Positions 1-5,364 of a stretch of 8,439 nucleotides of DNA are shown one piece after another. A model generated the notes under the pieces. The model did no database searches and had not been told where the DNA came from. It worked only from the letters and a program-made list of their open reading frames with translations. How positions within the stretch are numbered: position 1 is the stretch's first letter; the number at the start of each line of letters is the position of its first letter. This DNA is from Bacteroidales bacterium (GTDB lineage: Bacteria > Bacteroidota > Bacteroidia > Bacteroidales > WCHB1-69), in assembly GCA_031264975.1 (NCBI GenBank), contig JAISDH010000146.1:1-8439 (forward strand), in the 5' to 3' direction. The position numbers and the translations under genes are program-made.

Positions 1-68
1 AAAGAAACCAATGTCGCAAGAATATATCTTGTCTGTTGTTGGGAGAATTTATTTTCTCTCAAACTCGT

Positions 69-96
69 TTTGTTTCCTTGAAAAGTTGTATCTTTG
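69..96 (+). promoter_or_regulatory. Probable Bacteroidetes-type promoter of the rbfA operon
   Basis: TATCTTTG at 89-96 is a perfect match to the Bacteroidetes -7 consensus TAnnTTTG, and TTTG at 69-72 sits where the -33 element is expected if transcription starts near 102. The 16-nt gap between the elements is slightly short. The position, about 80 nt ahead of the rbfA ATG, suits a leader of moderate length. No other equally good match was seen upstream of this operon within the window. The call rests on consensus matching alone. Confidence 0.5.
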
Positions 97-179
97 GAAT
101 AAACTCAAAAGCAGGAAATATTTTGATAAGTATTTGTTTTTGAGTATGATTTTTTTTATAATTGAAAATAATAAATCTA

Positions 180-518
180 ATGGCGACAACAAGACAGCAA
201 AAGGTAGCTCGTTTATTACAAAAAGAAATAGCCACAATATTACAAGTGGAAGGGAAAAAAATATATGGTTCAACATTGGTTACGGTTACTCAGGTTACTG
301 TTTCTAAGGATTTTTCTTTTTCCCGCATATATGTAAGCATATTTAGTACAAAGGATAAAGAAGAAGTTTTGGAAATAATAGAATCCAATAAAAAAGAAAT
401 TCGATTTAAATTGGGGCAGCAAATCAAAAATCAATTACGCGTAGTACCCGAACTTGTTTTTGAATTGGATGATAGTTTAGACTATATTGAAAATATAAGT
501 AATTTGCTGAAAAAGTGA
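180..518 (+). CDS. rbfA: Ribosome-binding factor A
   Basis: This 112-aa protein belongs to the RbfA family, single KH-like-domain proteins that bind the 30S subunit and assist late 16S rRNA maturation, especially at low temperature. The N-terminus (MATTRQQKVARLLQKEI) is the usual family opening. The central VTVTQVTVSKDFSFSRIYVS stretch matches the conserved strand region, and the C-terminal RVVPELVFELDDSLDYIE matches the family's LRxxPELxFxxDDSLDY signature. The length is normal for Bacteroidetes RbfA. The ATG at 180 is preferred over an in-frame TTG at 162 because the family starts at this residue. No Shine-Dalgarno is visible, which is usual in this phylum. The 3' end overlaps the next gene by 4 nt (GTGA), so the two are probably translationally coupled. 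Confidence 0.96.
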   Translation: MATTRQQKVARLLQKEIATILQVEGKKIYGSTLVTVTQVTVSKDFSFSRIYVSIFSTKDKEEVLEIIESNKKEIRFKLGQQIKNQLRVVPELVFELDDSLDYIENISNLLKK

Positions 519-1738
519 ATGTAAGTTTATTTATTGCGAAACGTTATCTGTTTGCCAAGAAATCGCATAACATTATAAATATCATTTCCATCGTTTCCTT
601 TGCGGGAGTATCTATTGCTACGGCGGTGTTATTTATTGTGTTATCTGTCTTTAACGGTCTGAGAAATTATGTAGAACACTCTTTCAATGCTTTTAGCGCC
701 GATATTGAAATTACGCCCAAATATGGTAAACTAATACCCGACAATGCAATAGATTTACAAAAGGTAATGTCGTTGGAAGGAGTGGAATATATATCGGAAG
801 TATTATCGGACGTGGCTGTTTTTGTACATGACGAGAAGCAATATATCGCCAAAATAAAAGGCGTATCTCCTGATTATGCGCGTATGAACAGATTAGATAC
901 CATTGTCTATAGCGGACAGTTTCTATTGGAAAGTCATGGGTTTTCTTTTGCCGTTTTGGGAATAGGAGTCGCCGCTTATTTAAATTGTCCTCCGTCGGAA
1001 ACAATATCCAATACTTTGAACATATATTATCCCGACCGTATGAAAAAACAAACGGCTGTTGTTAGCGTGGACGCTTTAAATTCACAGTCAATAACTCCGG
1101 CAGGTATTTTTTATTCGGAGACTGAATATGACAAGGAGCTTGTTTTTGTTCCTTTAAAATTTGCCCGCACATTGCTGGGATATGATTCGGGCTATACTTC
1201 TTTGGAAATTCGTTGCAAGCCGTCCGTAAAAGTCGCAAAGGTTCAAGATGAAATAATGAAAATGACAGGCAACGACTTTTATGTAAAAAACGCTTATCAA
1301 CAGGAAGAAACGCTATTCAAGGTCATGCAATCGGAAAAATGGATAACATACGCTATTCTATCGTTTATTTTACTCATTGCTTCTTTTAATATGGTGGGAA
1401 TGATAGCCATCCTGATTCTTGAAAAAAAACCTTCAACAGGCATTCTCTACAGTATGGGCGCTGATGTTGGTTTTGTTCGGCGCATATTTATTTATGAAGG
1501 AATGTTGATTTCTACTTTTGGCGCTATCATCGGTTTATTGGTTGGCATTATTTTTTGCGTACTGCAAATACAATTCGGATTCATCACTTTTGGAGACGGC
1601 GCCTATCTACTTAAGGCATATCCCGTTGACATGCAATGGAAAGATGTATTACTTGTTCCGCTTGTTATTTTTATTATAACCTTACCCGCTACCTGTCTTT
1701 TAACCGGAAAAATATATCCAAAATTATCTATACAATGA
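515..1738 (+). CDS. LolC/LolE/FtsX-type ABC transporter permease
   Basis: A 407-aa inner-membrane permease with the MacB/FtsX-family layout. One transmembrane helix near the N-terminus (about residues 21-47) is followed by a large periplasmic region (about 48-275), then three C-terminal helices (about 277-302, 329-355, 377-397). The N-terminus (FIAKRYLFAKKSHNIINIIS) and the stretch EKKPSTGILYSMGA (303-316), where the cytoplasmic coupling helix contacts the ATPase, are typical of LolC/LolE homologues, which extract lipoproteins from the inner membrane. No ATPase gene is adjacent, so a LolD-like partner would have to be encoded elsewhere. The start is GTG at 515, inside the rbfA stop region. 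The nearby ATG at 519 is out of frame. The gene ends in an ATGA overlap with apbE. The family call is firm; a strict LolE role is inferred, since Bacteroidetes keep several related permeases. Confidence 0.88.
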   Translation: MNVSLFIAKRYLFAKKSHNIINIISIVSFAGVSIATAVLFIVLSVFNGLRNYVEHSFNAFSADIEITPKYGKLIPDNAIDLQKVMSLEGVEYISEVLSDVAVFVHDEKQYIAKIKGVSPDYARMNRLDTIVYSGQFLLESHGFSFAVLGIGVAAYLNCPPSETISNTLNIYYPDRMKKQTAVVSVDALNSQSITPAGIFYSETEYDKELVFVPLKFARTLLGYDSGYTSLEIRCKPSVKVAKVQDEIMKMTGNDFYVKNAYQQEETLFKVMQSEKWITYAILSFILLIASFNMVGMIAILILEKKPSTGILYSMGADVGFVRRIFIYEGMLISTFGAIIGLLVGIIFCVLQIQFGFITFGDGAYLLKAYPVDMQWKDVLLVPLVIFIITLPATCLLTGKIYPKLSIQ

Positions 1739-2742
1739 AAAAGCTACAAATTGTCTTTATATTTACGGGATTTATCGAACTGTTGTTTATCATGTTTGGT
1801 TGCCAATCGAAAGTTGAGCAAATCCATTTGGAAGGTTTTGCTCAAGGCACTTATTACAGTATAAGATATTACGACCCTGAAAATCGTAACTTACGGATAG
1901 CTGTTGACAGTCTGTTATCCGATTTTAATAAAACGGCGTCTATCTACGATGAAACTTCTATTATTTCCAAAATTAACCGTAACGAGGACGATGTATTGCT
2001 TGATGAAGATTTTAAACAGTTGTTTACTTTTTCCATGGAAGTAAGTCGGCAAACGCAGGGCGCTTTTGACATTACGGTGGGACAATTGGTTAATGCCTGG
2101 GGATTTGGCAGTGAAAAACGACAAATCATGACAAAAGAAAAAGTAGACAGTCTCCTGCATTGTGTAGGATATAACCGGATAAAATTGAAAGGTAACCGGC
2201 TGGTAAAGCAGAATCCATGCATCAAATTGGATTTTAATGCTATTGCACAAGGTTATTCTGTAGACAAAATCGGAATATTTTTTGATTCTCTTCATATTGA
2301 TAACTATTTGATAGATATAGGAGGAGAAGTACTTGCCAAAGGCGGCAAAAAAGGAGAAGCATGGAAAGTGGGCATAGAACAACCGGTAAACGAAAAAGAA
2401 CAGCATCGTCAAATCATAACAAGTATTCCTTTGCATAACATGGCGTTGGTAACATCCGGAAATTACAGAAAGTATTACGAAGAAAATGGCGTTCGATTTG
2501 CTCATACAATATCTCCGCAATCGGGTTATCCTGTTGATAACGGACTGTTGAGTGTAACGGTATTACATCCGACGGCTACTTTTGCCGACGCTTATGCCAC
2601 TGCATTTATGGTGTTGGGGCTGGATGCTTCGCTTGAATTTTTAAAGAAACACAAAGAGATGGAAGCCTTTTTTATTTATCAAAAGTCGGACGTTATCCAT
2701 ACTTACGCTACAGAAGGATTTCAGAAATTAATAAAAAAATAG
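1735..2742 (+). CDS. apbE: FAD:protein FMN transferase (ApbE), lipoprotein
   Basis: A 335-aa ApbE-family enzyme, which attaches FMN from FAD covalently to a Thr/Ser of exported flavoproteins such as Rnf/Nqr subunits. Family landmarks run in order: QGTYYSI (37-43), FDITVGQLVNAWGFG (111-125), KLDFNAIAQGYSVDKI (164-179), YLIDIGGEV (191-199), TSGNYRKYY (240-248), HTISPQSGYP (257-266) and ATFADAYATAF (281-291), which carries the Asp and Thr/Ala positions of the Mg-binding site. The N-terminus is a hydrophobic signal ending in IMFGC with Cys23 as the likely lipidated residue, so the protein is probably exported and membrane anchored. The ATG at 1735 overlaps the permease stop (ATGA). An upstream in-frame ATG at 1636 would extend back into the permease gene and hide the signal peptide, so it was rejected. 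No target flavoprotein gene is in the window. Confidence 0.94.
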   Translation: MKKLQIVFIFTGFIELLFIMFGCQSKVEQIHLEGFAQGTYYSIRYYDPENRNLRIAVDSLLSDFNKTASIYDETSIISKINRNEDDVLLDEDFKQLFTFSMEVSRQTQGAFDITVGQLVNAWGFGSEKRQIMTKEKVDSLLHCVGYNRIKLKGNRLVKQNPCIKLDFNAIAQGYSVDKIGIFFDSLHIDNYLIDIGGEVLAKGGKKGEAWKVGIEQPVNEKEQHRQIITSIPLHNMALVTSGNYRKYYEENGVRFAHTISPQSGYPVDNGLLSVTVLHPTATFADAYATAFMVLGLDASLEFLKKHKEMEAFFIYQKSDVIHTYATEGFQKLIKK

Positions 2743-2745
2743 TTC

Positions 2746-3831
2746 ATGTTTTTAAAGGAAATACAATTAGTTAATTTCAAAAACTATGGAAATGTTACCT
2801 ATAAATTTTCTCCAAAGGTAAATTGTATTGCCGGTCTGAATGGCACGGGAAAAACCAATTTACTTGACGCCATTCATTATCTTTCCATGACCAAAGGTTA
2901 TTTCAATCATGCGGAGCAATTAAGTATTAGACACGAAGCAGATTTTTTTGCCATTCATGGTGATTTTATTTTGGATAATATTGAAGGTACAAACAAAGTA
3001 AGTTGCATTCAACAACGGGATAAACGCAAGATAGTGAAAGTAAACCAAAAAGAATATGACCGTCTATCCGAACATATCGGCAATTATCCTTCTGTCATGA
3101 TATCGCCTTACGATACGGATTATATCAACGGTAATTCCGACGTCAGGAGAAGATATTTTGACAGTGTAATTTCTCAGTTTGATAAAATATATTTGGACAG
3201 CTTAATTCAATACAACAGGGTGCTTGCTCATAGAAATGCCCTGTTGAAATATTTTAATGAAAAACAATCTTTCAACGAACATGAAATGTCTATCTGGAAC
3301 GACAGAATGATTGATTTAGGGCAGAAAATATTCCAAATACGCAAGCAGTTTTTGGAGGGTTTTCTTCCTGTCTTTAACCGGATATTTTCGCTTATTTCGT
3401 CTCATGAAACAGTTTCGATTGATTATAAATCCCACTTACAGGAAGGAGATTTTGCCACTCTTCTAAAAGCGACGCAACAAAAAGATTATGCCGCTCAATA
3501 TTCAACGGTTGGAACACATAAAGATGATTTCCTGTTCACGATGGACACGTATCCTGTCAAGCGATTTTGTTCTCAAGGGCAACAGAAAACATTTTTGATT
3601 GTCATAAAATTGGCGCAATTTGAGTACATCAAACAACTCAAAGGACAAAAACCATTACTTTTATTAGACGACGTATTTGATAAGCTGGATGAAATCCGCG
3701 TCAATCAATTAGTTTCCTTAGTCATTTCCGACGATTACGGACAGGTTTTTATTACAGACACCCACAAAGACCGTATGCTGGAACTACTAAAAAATAAAGA
3801 CGTACATTATAATCTAATAGAAATACAGTGA
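2746..3831 (+). CDS. recF: DNA replication and repair protein RecF
   Basis: A 361-aa RecF, the SMC-like ATPase that acts with RecO and RecR to load RecA at single-strand gaps. Visible features are the N-terminal LVNFKNY motif, Walker A GLNGTGKTN (30-38), the conserved block around RRRYFDSVISQFD (134-146) with YNRVLAHRNALLK (156-168), GTHKDDF (256-262, the RecF GPHRDD signature with Thr for Pro and Lys for Arg), the ABC signature SQGQQKT (276-282), Walker B LLLLDDVFDKLD (304-315) and TDTH (337-340). All catalytic motifs are present and the length is normal, so the gene looks intact. The ATG lies 3 nt after the apbE stop, so it is the last member of the operon. In many Bacteroidetes a small DUF721/DciA-type gene follows recF. 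None follows here. Confidence 0.96.
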   Translation: MFLKEIQLVNFKNYGNVTYKFSPKVNCIAGLNGTGKTNLLDAIHYLSMTKGYFNHAEQLSIRHEADFFAIHGDFILDNIEGTNKVSCIQQRDKRKIVKVNQKEYDRLSEHIGNYPSVMISPYDTDYINGNSDVRRRYFDSVISQFDKIYLDSLIQYNRVLAHRNALLKYFNEKQSFNEHEMSIWNDRMIDLGQKIFQIRKQFLEGFLPVFNRIFSLISSHETVSIDYKSHLQEGDFATLLKATQQKDYAAQYSTVGTHKDDFLFTMDTYPVKRFCSQGQQKTFLIVIKLAQFEYIKQLKGQKPLLLLDDVFDKLDEIRVNQLVSLVISDDYGQVFITDTHKDRMLELLKNKDVHYNLIEIQ

Positions 3832-3837
3832 AAAAAA

Positions 3838-3862
3838 GACGAAAGGGACGAAGAGGCGAAAG
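3838..3862 (+). repeat. Purine-rich ACGAAAG-type motif, direct copy after recF
   Basis: The stretch after the recF stop is built from GACGAAAG / GACGAAG / GCGAAAG steps. A related 19-nt sequence occurs in inverted orientation at 3992-4010 and in direct orientation at 5340-5358, and a shorter direct form (GACGAATGGACGAG) lies at 3957-3970. With the copy at 3992-4010 it could form an imperfect long hairpin in a recF transcript. There is no run of T after it that would make it a convincing intrinsic terminator. Confidence 0.5.
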
Positions 3863-3891
3863 CAAGAGAGGAAACAGGCAGGCAAGCCACA

Positions 3892-3950
3892 AAATGGTCT
3901 GAACTGTGATTGATTTGATTTAAATGATTGCCATAATTGTTAATTTGCGG
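3892..3950. repeat. Possible dispersed Bacteroidetes intergenic repeat (TCTGAAC...GATTTAAATGATTG type)
   Basis: The stretch begins with a GTCTGAAC-like block followed by near-tandem tgatt/gattt words (GTGATTGATTTGATTT then AAATGATTG) and a degenerate tail. From memory, sequences with this lead-in followed by repeated TGATT words are dispersed between genes in many Bacteroidetes genomes; I cannot verify that here. It contains no credible gene. The function is unknown. Confidence 0.4.
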
Positions 3951-3991
3951 AGAAGTAGACGAATGGACGAGTTTCTGCTTGTTGCTTGTAT

Positions 3992-4010
3992 CTTCGCCCT
4001 TTCGTCCTTT
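3992..4010 (-). repeat. Left arm of a 19-nt imperfect inverted repeat
   Basis: Read on the minus strand, this arm is AAAGGACGAAAGGGCGAAG. The sequence at 5340-5358 on the plus strand is AAAGAACGAAAGAATGAAG. They match at 15 of 19 positions and all four differences are transitions. The two arms bracket the hypothetical gene and the 21-bp array. No flanking target-site duplication is evident and no transposase is nearby. Confidence 0.45.
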
Positions 4011-4025
4011 CGCTCCTTACACCGT

Positions 4026-4712
4026 TTAAATAATCACAGCGGTTACGAAATTAGACCAGGTTCCTGTTTCGCCTTTTGTATTGTAGAAACGTACTACAAA
4101 ACTGACTTTTCGACCAATGAAAATGGTATCGGTGAAATAGATTTTGTAAGGATTTTTGGAAGCAATAGCCACAAAACGATAATCTTTGTTATCCGTCGAA
4201 ATTTCATCCATTAGTTGGTAGATTTCAAAACCGTCGGCGCCTTTAGGGATTTCGCGTCGACTTCCGTTTTCGGAGTATTTCATCCGTAAAATTATTGTTC
4301 CACCTGCCTGACTTTCTGCTACCAAGACTATTTTAAAATTAGGAATATGTTTTTCCGAAGGCACGACGTCCTTAACGGTCAAGCCCAGACTTTCTCTTGT
4401 GGCGCTGTCTATTGTATCGTTATTTCCGATGTGTTTTCTCACCAGCAAGCGCAATATATCTGATAAAGCCTTGCGAGCCTTGTTTTTAGCGAGTACTACA
4501 ACGGGCGTTCTTGTTGATTTGTCTGCAGACAAACCGTATTGTAATGTCCACTCATTGTTGGCGTTGGTCAATTTTGTTTTTTCCTCTGCAGTAAGAGTGA
4601 ATCGTGTATTATCCTCTTTCAAAAGAAACGCAGTTAGTTTAGCCTGAAATTTATCGTACGTTATATCAGGTTGCTGAAAATTGTAAGATGTTGTATTTAT
4701 CCTCTTTGCCAT
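4026..4712 (-). CDS. Hypothetical protein with FN3-like C-terminal end
   Basis: A 228-aa protein with no signal peptide or transmembrane segment. I recognise the pattern of a family of unnamed proteins common in Bacteroidetes and some Treponema. It has an N-terminal helical part (about 15-95) with a KNKARKALSDILRLLVRKHI stretch (77-95), an ATRESLGLTVKD linker (104-115, family form DRxxLGLxVxD), and a beta-rich C-terminal half (about 125-228) ending in GRKVSFVVRFYNTKGETGTWS (200-220), which resembles the closing strands of a fibronectin type III fold. The function is unknown. The ATG at 4712 fits the family's short N-terminus, and stop codons lie just upstream in frame. The gene is convergent with recF and has the 21-bp array directly upstream. 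The ORF is certain; the family memory is moderately sure and the fold is inferred. Confidence 0.82.
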   Translation of the reverse strand: MAKRINTTSYNFQQPDITYDKFQAKLTAFLLKEDNTRFTLTAEEKTKLTNANNEWTLQYGLSADKSTRTPVVVLAKNKARKALSDILRLLVRKHIGNNDTIDSATRESLGLTVKDVVPSEKHIPNFKIVLVAESQAGGTIILRMKYSENGSRREIPKGADGFEIYQLMDEISTDNKDYRFVAIASKNPYKIYFTDTIFIGRKVSFVVRFYNTKGETGTWSNFVTAVII

Positions 4713-4743
4713 TTACTATATGTTTTAAAAACCTGTAACGATA

Positions 4744-5268
4744 GAGTAAGATATTTTAGTATAAGCGATAGCTATTTTTGTACATGCTAAATTTATTTTA
4801 GTGTAAGCTAAATTTATTTTAGCATAAGTAAAATTTATTTTAGCATAAGCTAAATTTGTTTTAGCGTAAGCTAAATTTATTTTAGTTCAAGCTAAATTTA
4901 TTTTAGCGCAAGCTAAATCTATTTTAGCGCAAGCTAAATCTATTTTAGCGCAAGCTAAATTTATTTTAGCACAAGCTAAATCTATTTTAGCGCAAGCTAA
5001 ATTTATTTTAGCGCAAGCTAAATTTATTTTAGCGCAAGCTAAATTTATTTTAGCGCAAGCTAAATCTATTTTAGCGTAAGCTAAATCTATTTTAGCGCAA
5101 GCTAAATTTATTTTAGTACAAGCTAAATTTATTTTAGAGCAAGCTAAATTTATTTTAGCATAAGCTAAATTTATTTTTATATAGACAGAAATTTCTTTTA
5201 CATAAGTAAAAGACACTTTAGCATAAGTGAAAATTATTTCTACATAAGTGGGAATCAAAAAAGAAATA
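4744..5268. repeat. Tandem array of 21-bp units with two conserved complementary arms
   Basis: About 25 consecutive units of exactly 21 bp fill most of the interval between the hypothetical gene and the helicase. Each core unit consists of arm GCTAAA, segment TTTAT, arm TTTAGC and linker GCAA. The 18 core units are at 4786-5163. GCTAAA is intact in 17 of 18 and TTTAG in 18 of 18. The inner segment is TTTAT (12), TCTAT (5) or TTTGT (1). The linker is GCAA (9), GTAA (3), ATAA (3), ACAA (2) or TCAA (1). Units at both edges are degenerate but keep the 21-nt phase with no indel. The arms can pair either within a unit or across the linker, in the latter case often giving a GNRA-type loop on the plus strand. 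Nothing else is evident in 4713-5364 except the small repeats listed separately. Confidence 0.93.
4887..5258 (-). other. Open frame through the 21-bp array (heptapeptide repeat), doubtful gene
   Basis: Because 21 is a multiple of 3, the minus strand carries an open frame of 123 codons from an ATG at 5258 to a TGA at 4887. It encodes repeats of a seven-residue unit such as KINLACA or KIDLACA, with Tyr, Ser and Thr variants. Past that TGA, which comes from a single variant unit (linker TCAA), the same frame stays open until a TAA at 4725-4727. Most differences between units would change the amino acid (Asn/Asp, Cys/Tyr, Ala/Ser/Thr), so there is no sign of selection for a peptide. I see no domain, signal peptide or convincing promoter. 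It is probably a by-product of the repeat period; expression cannot be excluded. Confidence 0.3.
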
Positions 5269-5289
5269 ATGAGAAATATTAACAGAATA

Positions 5290-5342
5290 AAGAGACAAAA
5301 AATTATGCAAACAAACGTCTAACTCGCCAATAAGAGACAAAA
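5290..5342. repeat. Pair of 11-nt direct repeats AAGAGACAAAA
   Basis: AAGAGACAAAA occurs at 5290-5300 and again at 5332-5342, exactly 42 nt (two array periods) apart and in phase with the neighbouring 21-bp array. The sequences between them do not resemble the array units. It may be a decayed extension of the array or chance. Confidence 0.4.
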
Positions 5343-5358
5343 GAACGAAAGAATGAAG
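5340..5358 (+). repeat. Right arm of the 19-nt imperfect inverted repeat
   Basis: AAAGAACGAAAGAATGAAG here is the partner of the arm at 3992-4010 (15 of 19 matches, all mismatches transitions). It lies just downstream of the helicase stop codon and on the far side of the 21-bp array, so the pair encloses about 1.37 kb containing the hypothetical gene and the array. Confidence 0.45.
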
Positions 5359-5364
5359 TAATCA

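Noticed and set aside
162..179. Upstream TTG start for rbfA adding six residues
   Set aside because: The ATG at 180 gives the normal family N-terminus (MATTRQQK) and there is no reason to prefer TTG.
11..307. 98-codon open frame on the + strand at the left edge
   Set aside because: It overlaps the promoter and most of the rbfA 5' half in another frame, and its product resembles nothing known.
1636..1734. Longer ApbE start inside the permease gene
   Set aside because: It would place about 33 residues before a clear lipoprotein signal peptide and overlap the permease by 103 nt.
1915..2520. 201-codon minus-strand open frame inside apbE
   Set aside because: It is antisense to a well-supported gene and the translation has no recognisable domain.
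3838..4010. Intrinsic terminator for recF formed by the inverted ACGAAAG motifs
   Set aside because: The arms are about 130 nt apart and imperfect, and no T-run follows; it is better listed as repeats.
3924..4214. 96-codon + strand open frame between recF and the hypothetical gene
   Set aside because: It spans the repeat-like intergenic stretch and then runs antisense to the hypothetical gene; no family resemblance.
4786..5163. CRISPR array
   Set aside because: The units are contiguous with no unique spacers and a 21-bp period, and no cas genes are nearby.
4712..5258. Fusion of the heptapeptide frame with the downstream hypothetical gene
   Set aside because: They share the same frame, but stops at 4725-4727, 4716-4718 and 4713-4715 separate them in addition to the TGA at 4887.
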